Shown here piece by piece: positions 1 to 8,037 of a stretch of DNA of 16,990 bases (position 1 is its first letter; each line of letters begins with the position of its first letter). Both the position numbers and the translations under genes were made by a program. The DNA comes from Patescibacteria group bacterium. Lineage in GTDB: Bacteria > Patescibacteriota > Patescibacteriia > UBA9934 > GWF2-40-263. The stretch covers positions 1-16,990 of the forward strand of contig SCSL01000091.1 of the NCBI GenBank assembly GCA_004298405.1. Direction: 5' to 3'. The notes under the pieces were generated by a model. That model saw only the letters and a list, made by a program, of their open reading frames with translations. It made no database searches and was not told where the DNA came from.

Positions 1-1
1 G

Positions 2-3000
2 TATGCCATCTCCACCGTCTCGGTCACGGTTGACGGTGACGTAACGGGAGAGGCAACCCTGCAGTTGCAATGTGCCTGTACTACGGATGCCTCGTGTGGA
101 GAGACAGGTCTTGGATGTGGAGAAAGTAGCTGTTGCTTTGAGCGGCCTGAGATAGGTCTGGTAGAGCCGGCCGAGAATTCCGGAGCCCTTGCGGCAGGAG
201 GAGAGGGATATTGTCGCAACACCGCGGTCTGGATTGAGTTTTCGCAGATGATGGATGAATCGACGTTTGATGCGACAGTCGATGACGATGGGGACGGGAT
301 CATCGATCAAAATGAGTTCAATGCAAATCTATACCTCGATCTTGTCTCGGTCGATTCAGACGGTGACGGAGATCAAGACAATATCAATGCGATCACGGAC
401 TGTCCTGACGCATATCAAGGAGGGGATCCAACGCCACCCGTGGCAGGGGTTTCCCGCTTCTGGAACTGGCTTAAGCAATTTGTCTTTGGAATTTTTGGTC
501 GCGAGGTGAATGCCTCGAGCACGTTTGCGTGCCATGTTCCCGTGAGCTATGAACTTTTTCAGGTTGTGGATAACGACAAAAATTTCATCAGCATGCGAGC
601 GTATCTGCGATACAGTACCCTCTTGGAAGAAAATGCAGTGTACCGGCTGGTCGCTGTTGGAGATGATGATGAGACAGACACGATCAAGGAAGGCATCTTA
701 AGTGAGGACGCGGTTACTTTGTGTATAGGGAATAGTTGTGCAAACAATGCGTTTGAACGAGTGTTTGAAATCGGGGATGACATCTGTGACCTAGATCGCG
801 TCGTGGTAGAGGATCTTGGGAATATCAATGCCACAGAATATGAAGAGGCGAGCATTGCTTACTTTAGTGAGACCAGAGAAAACCATGCGTTCATTGCCTC
901 GCCACAGACGTATCGTTCAGGTTCAGGGTATGAAGAGATTTCCCCGCTCGCGAATCTGTACGACTGGAAATGGGCATGGACATCTTCCGTGACTGACGCT
1001 TCTCAAGGGGACGTTGTAGCCTCTGTGGGAGAGAATCCAGAAGATGCGACGCGCAATTATACAGCAACAGGATATACAGGCCGAGAACACATTTTTTCTA
1101 CAGCAACTATTACGGCTGATGAGCTGTTCGATCCTTCGACAGCTGAGCCTGAAACGACCCCTGCCCGATCGGTGAGTGGGTTGCTTGAGATCACAGCGTT
1201 TGTGTGTGAAAATCCTTGGCCATCACTTTCCTCTCCCACACTTGATTTCCCCTATGTAGAAGATGTCCTTCCAAGCAATTTTTCCTTCTTTTATTGTCGT
1301 GATGTGGGAGAAACGGGAACCGCCGATGATCTTCCAGCGCTTGAGGATCCCATTGATGTAAGCTCGCTGTCCTCCTCAGGTATTATTCAGGAATTGATTT
1401 TTAAGGTGGAGGGTTCCCGTGACGCCATCGGGGTGCGTGTGCTTCCAAATGCCATTGATACAGATAGCGATGGTTTCTTTGACAAGACATATTTTACCCC
1501 ACGCGCCTGGGTGGAAGAACAGGCGTTTACAGGTTCATTCACACAAACCGAACTTGATGGGTACCCAGCCGTGGAAGCGGGAAATACGATCTACGCGGCC
1601 GCGGCGAATGTTAGCGATACGACGATTTATCCCAACATTTATATTGTTTCCTCCAATGAAGATGCAAGCGAGGAAGCTCAGGACATTTTTGGTCAGGTGC
1701 TTGGGAACTGGCGCTTTAATGGAAATACCGATGAGGTTACGGATATTAATCTGTGTTGGAACAGCGTGGAGGAGAGTTATGCCACAACAGATACAGACGA
1801 ATACGTCCAGTGCGTTTGGGACGGCGATTGTTATGAGGCTTTCAGCGACAGTTCCATTATCTGTGACGCGCAAAAAGGCAAGCTCAGACGCGACATGATT
1901 CGGCTTTTGGACGTGGTGGATATAACCAAGACGATCGATACGTTTGGAGATGCAAACGGTCACTGTGCCGTCACAAAGGGACAGGCGTGTGAGTCAGACG
2001 ATGAGTGTCCAGGAACCGAAGTGTGTGTTGAGGGATTCCCTCAAGTGCAATCAGGAACATTCGTGCCCGCGCTCTCAAACTCGATCTGGAGTTCTTGGAA
2101 CGCGTCGCTTGCCAATGAACTCGGAATTGCTCTGCCAACGGATCCGATCAATGAGTTTTATAACTGTTCAGAAACAGGATACGACGCGGCTTCATGTTGG
2201 AATGGAGAAAAAGGCACGTTCATCTGCCCAGAGAATTCTCACCTGTATGGGTATCAAAGCGTTGGGGGAGAGGCGTATAAGCTGTATGCCGTTCTTGAGT
2301 CAGACGGCGGAGATTTTACTTGGGAATATGATCTAGATGTCAACTTGTCTGACTCCGCGACCGTCAGCGTGGAATATCCAAATGCGTACTCGCCAGGGAC
2401 TGCGGGAAGTGGGGGCGGGTTCACGTCGTCTCCGGTTTTTTGCGATGGGGAAACTTGGGGTGACTCATCGTTGTGTGGAGACGGAACGCAGGGAGCGACA
2501 GAATTTTGCGAGATTGGAGATACGATGACGATTGCTTGTACCGATGTCGATGGAAATAATGGATTGATTACGACTTCTTGTTTGTCGAATTGCTCCAGGT
2601 ATCAAGATATAGCAGAGGCCGAAGCCTCCGGAGCAGAATGTTCGCCGTATAGCTGTGGCAATGGCGTGGTTGAAACGGGCGAAGAGTGCGACGACGGATC
2701 CCTCAATGGAACGTATGGACATTGTGGGGATGATTGTACCGCAACGGGTTCATTTTATTGCGGTGACGGATACTTGGCCGCAAGTGAACAGTGCGATTGT
2801 GGGACGACGACGACCTACCAGTCGGTGATCTCGGACGCCAACAGTTGGGCATCGATCAATAGTTGTTCCGTTTCCAACGGACAGTACGCGATCTATCCAT
2901 ATGATTCGTGCGCCTACAACTGTACTTCTCCAGGCCTCTCATGTGGGGACGGTCGAGTGAATGGCTCGGAGGAATGCGATGGAGATTATGAAGAGTGGGA

Positions 3001-5050
3001 AGGAGCGTTGTGTTCAGATGGGATTACGACGTGTACTTCGGATTCTGACTGTGGTTCTGGAGATACATGCGGTGGCGCAGGTTATGAAACTCCTGGCATT
3101 GGATCGATTTGTGTTGGAGGGTCAGATGAAGGGAGTGCCTGCGACAGTGACAGCGATTGCACAGACGGATCCTGCTCTACCAATGCCTACAATCTCTACC
3201 GCTATCGCGTGTGCGAGGCGGACTGTACTTGGCCCGCTACTTGGACAGGACCTGTCGGAGGCGAGCAACAATGCGGAAATGGCACCGTAGAAGGAGATGA
3301 AGTATGTGACGACGGGAACTCTAGTAACAACGATGCATGTTTAAACACCTGCATTGAAAACATCTGTGGAGATGATCACGTTTATGTCGGTTCGGAATCC
3401 TGCGATGACGGGTCGCTCAATGGTGTCTCGTGTACTGCTGACTATCAAGATACCTGTAATTATTGCAACACCTTGTGTCAGTACAAAACTTCTTCTGGTG
3501 GATACTGTGGCGATGGAGTCGTCGACATAGGAGAATTGTGTGATGGAGGATATTCCACACAACTCTATTATTTTGATGTTACGACTGGGAAGACGAATGG
3601 AGTCTGTTATGACACCTATGAGTCCAACGAAGATGCTGATGCAAACTTATACTTCTGTCATTGGTTGGGTGTCTGCAATGGAGGAGCTGAGAATGGTGAC
3701 TACTGTACACTCGGTTATGACAATTGGGTGGGAGGAGCGCCATCGACATTGCCTGATGCTACTGGGTATGATCAAAACGACTGTGAGGGAACGGATGCGG
3801 AAGGAGATGAAGGGGAATGTGTTCCTCCAATCTGTTCAGCTGATTGCGGATCTTCCTGTCCCGTGGGTTTCAAGACAACAGGATTGTTCGTCCAAAGCGA
3901 AACCTCTGGAGCAGAGCCGAGCGATTCAATCAGTCTTTATAGTTATTTGAATGATGCAGGAGACTCTCCAGACAATGGCGCCCTCTTCATTCCTGCCTGC
4001 AATGTCGCCACAACTCTCACCGCGGATATTGATGATTCGAATGTAACCCCACCAAGCGTGGATATTGTGTTCGTGACGGATCTCACGGCGAGTATGGCTG
4101 ACACGGTTGACGGGGGGCTTCCTGACGCTGGAGAGGTTTCCAAAATTGAACTTGCTGTTGATGCCACAATCGATGCCATCGAGGAACTGTTTGATGGTTT
4201 CATAAATTCAAGCGTGCGAATTGGATTAGTGTCCTACTCACGTGGGTACAGTTGGAATAACAATTTTTGCAACGCCAACACAACTGAAGCTGATGGCGCC
4301 TACACGGATTCCCTCCTGCTGGACTCTTCTGAAGAGTCAACGCTCATCAGCTGGGTGGAGGGGTATACCTCCTGCCCAACAAGCGGCACGCCGACGTACA
4401 ACGGAATCCAAGAGGCTATAGAAGTGGTTCTTGCTAATTCCACGGCCGAGGTCCAGATCGTTGTCGTGTTGAGCGACGGAGATTTCGACTATACGAACGC
4501 TTTTGAGTATCCCGACAATCAAGAAAAATGCGATTCCAGTTTTGAAGTCAATTATAACGGCTTGACGTTTCAAGGGACATCTGCCTGCGCCGCTGAAATG
4601 TACCGCGATTTCATCGATGGTACTAATGTGCTCATTTATACGGCGGCGATTACAAACAATGTAGACGATCAGGGTCTAACAGCACACATTTCCAGCAATG
4701 AATGTGCATGGGATGATACCTCTGGAGGATATGGAGTTGCCGTCAATGCCGAGGATTGCACGGGAAATTATGCATTCATCGCGCAGGATGAGGAAGGGAT
4801 CCAAGAAATGTTCGAAGCTATTGTTGATTCAATTTTGGGAACTAACGTGACTTTTACCGCAACTGATGAAAGTGGTGAAACTACCACAACAACCGGAGAG
4901 GTTCAAGCAGGGGAGAACGTTGAACTTCCGTTCCCTGAGGGGTTTGTCTGTCAAGACACTGAGCAGACGGTTCCTGTTAGAAACGTTTTCTACGGCAGTG
5001 GATCGATATTGTTTAGCGATTTTACTATGACGTACTGTCCGTTTGAGTAA
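2..5050 (+). CDS. Giant secreted Cys-rich protein with Ig-like, TSP3, Myxo-type repeats and C-terminal VWA domain (5' partial)
   Basis: The frame is open to the left edge (codons from base 2 read YAISTVSVTVDGDVTG), so the true start lies outside the window; the TTG at 65 is only the first start-like codon. Residues below count from that TTG. At 33-70 there is a Big_5-like Ig stretch (P..N.. to WIEFSQMMDESTF). Calcium-type acidic motifs occur near 72-100 (DDDGDG, DSDGDGDQD) and 465 (DTDSDGFFD). Roughly 630-1290 is cysteine-rich, with at least six Myxococcus-type repeats of the form CGNGxxExGEECDDG plus three units of the type CxsDxDCxxGxxC. A VWA domain (about 1330-1590) has a MIDAS set DLTAS (D1339, T1341, S1343), T1442 and D1471. 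No transmembrane helix or sortase signal closes the C-terminus. Inference: an extracellular, metal-dependent adhesion or surface protein stabilised by disulfides. The stop overlaps the start region of the next gene. Confidence 0.88.
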   Translation, partial: YAISTVSVTVDGDVTGEATLQLQCACTTDASCGETGLGCGESSCCFERPEIGLVEPAENSGALAAGGEGYCRNTAVWIEFSQMMDESTFDATVDDDGDGIIDQNEFNANLYLDLVSVDSDGDGDQDNINAITDCPDAYQGGDPTPPVAGVSRFWNWLKQFVFGIFGREVNASSTFACHVPVSYELFQVVDNDKNFISMRAYLRYSTLLEENAVYRLVAVGDDDETDTIKEGILSEDAVTLCIGNSCANNAFERVFEIGDDICDLDRVVVEDLGNINATEYEEASIAYFSETRENHAFIASPQTYRSGSGYEEISPLANLYDWKWAWTSSVTDASQGDVVASVGENPEDATRNYTATGYTGREHIFSTATITADELFDPSTAEPETTPARSVSGLLEITAFVCENPWPSLSSPTLDFPYVEDVLPSNFSFFYCRDVGETGTADDLPALEDPIDVSSLSSSGIIQELIFKVEGSRDAIGVRVLPNAIDTDSDGFFDKTYFTPRAWVEEQAFTGSFTQTELDGYPAVEAGNTIYAAAANVSDTTIYPNIYIVSSNEDASEEAQDIFGQVLGNWRFNGNTDEVTDINLCWNSVEESYATTDTDEYVQCVWDGDCYEAFSDSSIICDAQKGKLRRDMIRLLDVVDITKTIDTFGDANGHCAVTKGQACESDDECPGTEVCVEGFPQVQSGTFVPALSNSIWSSWNASLANELGIALPTDPINEFYNCSETGYDAASCWNGEKGTFICPENSHLYGYQSVGGEAYKLYAVLESDGGDFTWEYDLDVNLSDSATVSVEYPNAYSPGTAGSGGGFTSSPVFCDGETWGDSSLCGDGTQGATEFCEIGDTMTIACTDVDGNNGLITTSCLSNCSRYQDIAEAEASGAECSPYSCGNGVVETGEECDDGSLNGTYGHCGDDCTATGSFYCGDGYLAASEQCDCGTTTTYQSVISDANSWASINSCSVSNGQYAIYPYDSCAYNCTSPGLSCGDGRVNGSEECDGDYEEWEGALCSDGITTCTSDSDCGSGDTCGGAGYETPGIGSICVGGSDEGSACDSDSDCTDGSCSTNAYNLYRYRVCEADCTWPATWTGPVGGEQQCGNGTVEGDEVCDDGNSSNNDACLNTCIENICGDDHVYVGSESCDDGSLNGVSCTADYQDTCNYCNTLCQYKTSSGGYCGDGVVDIGELCDGGYSTQLYYFDVTTGKTNGVCYDTYESNEDADANLYFCHWLGVCNGGAENGDYCTLGYDNWVGGAPSTLPDATGYDQNDCEGTDAEGDEGECVPPICSADCGSSCPVGFKTTGLFVQSETSGAEPSDSISLYSYLNDAGDSPDNGALFIPACNVATTLTADIDDSNVTPPSVDIVFVTDLTASMADTVDGGLPDAGEVSKIELAVDATIDAIEELFDGFINSSVRIGLVSYSRGYSWNNNFCNANTTEADGAYTDSLLLDSSEESTLISWVEGYTSCPTSGTPTYNGIQEAIEVVLANSTAEVQIVVVLSDGDFDYTNAFEYPDNQEKCDSSFEVNYNGLTFQGTSACAAEMYRDFIDGTNVLIYTAAITNNVDDQGLTAHISSNECAWDDTSGGYGVAVNAEDCTGNYAFIAQDEEGIQEMFEAIVDSILGTNVTFTATDESGETTTTTGEVQAGENVELPFPEGFVCQDTEQTVPVRNVFYGSGSILFSDFTMTYCPFE

Positions 5051-5051
5051 T

Positions 5052-5855
5052 ATGGACTTTAACGATTATTCAACACAAAAGTCTCTCCCTTGGAAGCCTA
5101 TAGCCCTCCTTGCAGGCGGTTTGGTCATTGTCGTTGTTGTTGCTGTGTTGGTGATCCGTCTGGTCACATCTGTCAAGCAGGATCAGGCGCTGGTGCAAAA
5201 CGGCTCGAGTCAGGAGGCGATAAATCTAGTCTGTGAAGAAGCCGTAGACCCCGAGGCGTGCCAGCAGAAGCGCATAAGCGACTTGGCGCAAGATCAAGGT
5301 TCTTCGCAGATGTGTGATTTGCTCGAGAGCGCCGAACTGATGGACAATTGTTATTGGTCGTTGGCGAGGGTGACGCAACAGATAACGCTGTGCGAGAAGA
5401 TTTCGGTGGCGGAGTCTTCAAGCCGTTGCATGGATGATATCTTTGAAGTGCGTGCTTTTTCCGCGATGGATACGTCGCTGTGCGGATCGATCGTACAAGA
5501 GAACCGCCGGAACCGATGTATCGATTGGATCGATCCTGTTACTCCAGCAAACTGTGGTGAACGTGACCCCGCGCTGTGTAGCGATCTTGAGAAGGATCTC
5601 CAGGCTCGTGCGACATTGGATCAAACATTGTGTAAGGAGATTGTGGACGAATCCATTCGCGATAATTGTCTGGAATTTATCACTGACAAATGGGAGGATT
5701 TGAATAGTGATGGAGACCGTGATGGTCTGACCGGCGTGCAGGAACAAGAGTACGGTACCGACCCAGACAACTCGGACACCGATGGTGATAGCTATCTCGA
5801 CGGAGCAGAAGTCGAAGCTGGATATGATCCGAATGGTTCAGGTCTCCTCGAGTAA
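5052..5855 (+). CDS. Membrane-anchored protein with C-x11-C repeats and C-terminal calcium-type motif
   Basis: A 267-residue protein of unknown function. A single N-terminal membrane segment (about residues 15-40, a long V/L/I run) follows a short polar tail, so the bulk should be outside the cell. The middle has four units with cysteines exactly 12 positions apart (starting LCEKI, LCGSI, LCKEI and MCDLL, with I/L and R/D at similar positions), which looks like a repeated disulfide-closed helical hairpin. The C-terminus holds two acidic loops (NSDGDRDGL and DTDGDSYLDG) and ends GYDPNG, the same module as the next two genes. I chose the ATG at 5052, one base after the upstream stop, suggesting translational coupling; an in-frame TTG at 5043 would add three residues. 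There is no clear Shine-Dalgarno site. Probably works with the giant upstream protein, but that rests on position and shared motif type only. Confidence 0.85.
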   Translation: MDFNDYSTQKSLPWKPIALLAGGLVIVVVVAVLVIRLVTSVKQDQALVQNGSSQEAINLVCEEAVDPEACQQKRISDLAQDQGSSQMCDLLESAELMDNCYWSLARVTQQITLCEKISVAESSSRCMDDIFEVRAFSAMDTSLCGSIVQENRRNRCIDWIDPVTPANCGERDPALCSDLEKDLQARATLDQTLCKEIVDESIRDNCLEFITDKWEDLNSDGDRDGLTGVQEQEYGTDPDNSDTDGDSYLDGAEVEAGYDPNGSGLLE

Positions 5856-5862
5856 TACTGCA

Positions 5863-5922
5863 TTCTTCAAAGCCACTTCAGTGGCGTCTCGTCTGTAGCG
5901 GGACTAAAGTCCCTGAGAAGGG
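5863..5922. repeat. REP-like double-hairpin element, diverged copy 1
   Basis: Two perfect hairpins, GCCACTTCAGTGGC (5872-5885) and GGGACTAAAGTCCC (5900-5913), lie between partly complementary ends (TTCTTC and GAGAAG). The layout matches the two identical copies at 6514-6624, with changed bases compensated in the stems. A GTAG tetranucleotide sits just 5' of the second hairpin, as in REP sequences handled by RAYT transposases; no such transposase is visible here. The right end (GAAGGG, 5917-5922) also serves as the likely Shine-Dalgarno site of the next gene. Confidence 0.75.
5917..5922 (+). promoter_or_regulatory. Shine-Dalgarno site formed by the end of the repeat element
   Basis: GAAGGG lies 5 bases before the ATG at 5928 and 11 before the ATG at 5934. 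This is the clearest ribosome-binding site in the window and supports 5928 as the start. It coincides with the right foot of the REP-like element, so folding of that element in the mRNA could limit access to it (inference). Confidence 0.55.
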
Positions 5923-5927
5923 AAAAA

Positions 5928-6521
5928 ATGACTATGTTCGACGATGTTAAAAAAGATCCTGAGGACATGTTTGAAGCCACGGATAAAGTGGCTCCTCAGG
6001 TCACCCCACCTACCGATGTTCCTCCAGCTCCCGCTCCAGAGGCTCCACCGCCAAACGTTCAGGAGCGAATTTCTTCCGTTTCAGAAAGACGTGGGGGGTT
6101 TCCATGGAAAGTCATCGTGCTTGTCATCGGGATACTGGCAGTGATCGGTGCCGCCTTTTTTCTCTCCATGAGAATTCTGGGTTCACGTACTCCCGTGACA
6201 CCGGAACCGCCAGGACAGGAGGAGGTGGAAGAGGAAGAGAAAGTCGAAGAAGAAGAGGAAGAGGAAGAGCCGTTGTCGCGAAAAGATACAGACAAAGATG
6301 GACTCACCGATGAAGAAGAGGCCGAATTTGGAACCAGCGCACGGACGGAAGATACCGATTCTGACGGGCTATTTGATCCAGAGGAAATCCGCACCTGGGA
6401 GACAGATCCTCTTGATTCGGACACGGACGGTGATGGATATTTAGACGGAGAAGAAGTTGACGCGGGCTACAATCCAAACGGGGAGGGAGTTCTTCGAGAG
6501 GCTCCAAATTCTTCTTCTTAG
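5928..6521 (+). CDS. Membrane-anchored protein with triple TSP3/EF-hand-like calcium motifs
   Basis: A 197-residue protein of unknown function. The order is: acidic and proline-rich cytoplasmic tail (1-58), one membrane segment (about 60-83), a Pro/Glu linker that is almost pure glutamate at 98-114, then three acidic calcium-type loops: DTDKDGLTDEEE (120-131), DTDSDGLFDPEE (142-153) and DTDGDGYLDGEE (165-176), ending GYNPNG. Loops of this DxDxDG form bind calcium in thrombospondin type 3 and dockerin-like modules. The outer part is therefore predicted extracellular. The stop codon TAG (6519-6521) is the tail of CTTCTTAG, the left foot of the next REP-like copy, so the last residues (SSS) are encoded largely by repeat sequence. 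The start is ATG 5928, with an upstream GAAGGG; ATG 5934 is possible. It shares architecture with the genes on both sides. Confidence 0.87.
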   Translation: MTMFDDVKKDPEDMFEATDKVAPQVTPPTDVPPAPAPEAPPPNVQERISSVSERRGGFPWKVIVLVIGILAVIGAAFFLSMRILGSRTPVTPEPPGQEEVEEEEKVEEEEEEEEPLSRKDTDKDGLTDEEEAEFGTSARTEDTDSDGLFDPEEIRTWETDPLDSDTDGDGYLDGEEVDAGYNPNGEGVLREAPNSSS

Positions 6522-6562
6522 CCGCTTTAGCGGCGTTCGACGGGGCTGAAGCCCCTAAGAAG
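6514..6562. repeat. REP-like double-hairpin element, copy 2
   Basis: A 49-nt element with an outer stem CTTCTTAG/CTAAGAAG (8 bp perfect) enclosing two hairpins, GCCGCTTTAGCGGC and GGGGCTGAAGCCCC, so the folded strand makes a three-way junction. It is identical over its whole length to the copy starting 62 nt downstream. The left foot overlaps the end of the upstream gene and contains its stop codon. Confidence 0.85.
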
Positions 6563-6575
6563 AATCCACCCCCAT

Positions 6576-6624
6576 CTTCTTAGCCGCTTTAGCGGCGTTC
6601 GACGGGGCTGAAGCCCCTAAGAAG
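6576..6624. repeat. REP-like double-hairpin element, copy 3
   Basis: Base-for-base identical to 6514-6562, separated from it by the 13-nt spacer AATCCACCCCCAT. Together the two make a tandem pair like the clustered REP/BIME units of other bacteria. The pair could also act as a transcript stabiliser or attenuator between the flanking genes; no T-run follows, so a simple intrinsic terminator is unlikely. Confidence 0.85.
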
Positions 6625-6641
6625 CGAAATATAAGAACTAT

Positions 6642-7679
6642 GTGGCAGACATGACCCCGCAGACAATTGAACAACCAAAAAACGGGGTCACTCCTACACC
6701 GGGTGTGTCAGCCCGCGTGTTTACGATGCCTGAGAGATACCGACATGGGGCTCAAGCAGGACTTCATCAATCAGAAGCAAAGACAGAAGTCATACCGACG
6801 ATTGAGGTGAAAACACCAGGGATCCCTGTTGCGCCCAAGGCCCCACCAAAATCCGTACCCACAAAGAGAAAAGGATCGATCACAAAAAAGATTTTGATCA
6901 TCGGGGTGATCGTGTTGATCGTGCTGAGCGTTGGTGGATATTTTCTTGTCCGAACCTCAGAAGAAACGCCGGCTCCAACACAAACAACAACCATTTCTCG
7001 TCCAGCTCCAACCCCAGAACCAGAAGAGGTGGCGGAGGTGGAAGAGGTGGCGGAGGTGGAAGAAACAAAAACAGAGCCAGACGTGTTCCCCGTGGACGTG
7101 ATTCCTGGAACGGATTCAGATTCTGATGGCCTGACAGACACGGAGGAAAAGCTCGTCTACCAGACGGATCCAAAACTTCCCGATACGGACGCGGATGGGT
7201 TCTTGGATGGCAATGAAGTATTCCATGGCTACAATCCAGGTGGGACAGCTCCTGGAACGCTTATTGAGTCTGGGCTGGTAGAGCGTGTGAGCGGATCGAC
7301 AAACGGGGCTTCGTATGAGTACTCCTATCCGAGCGCTTGGGATCTTGAGGAAGGTGACGGAGAAATGGTTCTTGATGCGCAAACAGGAGAGGGATTTCGC
7401 ATTTCAGTTGCGGAAGGGGAACTTCCAGAAGGCGACATTCGCACCACAAAGAAAGGTCACATGTATATTCTCTCCGATGACCAGCTCACCGCGTCTGTTG
7501 ATCTGGGAAATGTGGTTTTTATCGTCGAGTATGACACGGGCGTCAAGACGAACGTAGATTACCTCCAGACATTTCAGATGATGCTTAATAGCGTGACGTA
7601 TGATTCGAGCCCAATTGAACCAGTCGATTCTGAAGGGGGGACAGAGACTTCCGCACAAGAAACTCCAGAGAGTCCTTGA
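6642..7679 (+). CDS. Membrane-anchored protein with calcium-type motif and C-terminal beta domain
   Basis: A 345-residue protein of unknown function, the third anchored calcium-motif protein in the row. Residues 1-80 are polar and Pro/Thr-rich. A membrane segment follows at about 84-103 after a basic patch (KRKGSITKK), then a Pro/Glu linker with an exact EVAEVE duplication (129-140). Acidic loops DSDSDGLTDTEE (158-169) and DTDADGFLDGNE (181-192) lead to GYNPGG. The C-terminal 215-325 region starts with YEYSYPSAWDLEEG and reads like a small globular beta domain of the kind seen in PsbP-like and lipoprotein-type families, but I cannot assign it. The start is uncertain: GTG 6642 or ATG 6651, both without a good Shine-Dalgarno site. 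The 3' end overlaps ybeY. Confidence 0.85.
   Translation: MADMTPQTIEQPKNGVTPTPGVSARVFTMPERYRHGAQAGLHQSEAKTEVIPTIEVKTPGIPVAPKAPPKSVPTKRKGSITKKILIIGVIVLIVLSVGGYFLVRTSEETPAPTQTTTISRPAPTPEPEEVAEVEEVAEVEETKTEPDVFPVDVIPGTDSDSDGLTDTEEKLVYQTDPKLPDTDADGFLDGNEVFHGYNPGGTAPGTLIESGLVERVSGSTNGASYEYSYPSAWDLEEGDGEMVLDAQTGEGFRISVAEGELPEGDIRTTKKGHMYILSDDQLTASVDLGNVVFIVEYDTGVKTNVDYLQTFQMMLNSVTYDSSPIEPVDSEGGTETSAQETPESP
7026..7061 (+). repeat. Exact 18-nt tandem duplication inside a coding region
   Basis: The 18-mer GAGGTGGCGGAGGTGGAA occurs twice head to tail and encodes EVAEVE twice in the extracellular linker. Being a multiple of three it keeps frame, so copy number could vary the linker length. Confidence 0.8.
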
Positions 7680-8037
7680 GGTCTGCGGGCAGGCGCTGGG
7701 AGTCAGGAAGGAGATGATGGTGTCGATCGGGTTTGTGTCAGCATCCCAGATGCGCAAGCTCAATCATGCCTGGCGCGGGAAGGATCGAGTGACGGATGTT
7801 CTTTCGTTTGGTCTGGATGAGGGATCCCTCAAGGGAGAGATCGTGCTGTGTTATGAGCAGGCGGTTGTACAAGCTCGTGAGATGGACCATTCTACGCGCG
7901 ACGAGCTTCTTTTTCTTCTCGTGCACGGAATCTTGCATCTTTGGGGGTATGACCACGAAGTCCAGCAGGACGCGAAGAAAATGTTTCCCCTTCAAGAGAA
8001 AATCCTCAAACAGCTTATGATAGATCCTCGTCTATGA
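7600..8037 (+). CDS. ybeY: Endoribonuclease YbeY (16S rRNA 3'-end maturation)
   Basis: A 145-residue cytoplasmic metalloenzyme of the UPF0054/YbeY family, which acts in 16S rRNA 3' processing and ribosome quality control. The family signature HGILHLWGYDH (109-119) supplies the three zinc-binding histidines H109, H113 and H119. The conserved RGKDRVTDVLSF stretch is at 59-70, and GEIVLCYE at 79-86 matches the family's GDI-type strand. The length is normal. ATG 7600 overlaps the upstream gene by 80 nt; TTG 7615 is an alternative. Starting at ATG 7714 would remove the first helix (KKLQRVLEVCGQALGV), so the long overlap appears real. The stop overlaps the dgkA start. Confidence 0.95.
   Translation: MIRAQLNQSILKGGQRLPHKKLQRVLEVCGQALGVRKEMMVSIGFVSASQMRKLNHAWRGKDRVTDVLSFGLDEGSLKGEIVLCYEQAVVQAREMDHSTRDELLFLLVHGILHLWGYDHEVQQDAKKMFPLQEKILKQLMIDPRL

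Noticed and set aside
6059..6424. Serine-rich ORF on the - strand
   Set aside because: It is the antisense of the Glu/Asp-rich coding region; serine runs arise from the reverse complement of GAA/GAG and GAT repeats.
5863..6624. CRISPR array
   Set aside because: Only two identical units with a 13-nt spacer, each internally palindromic; no regular spacers and no cas genes.
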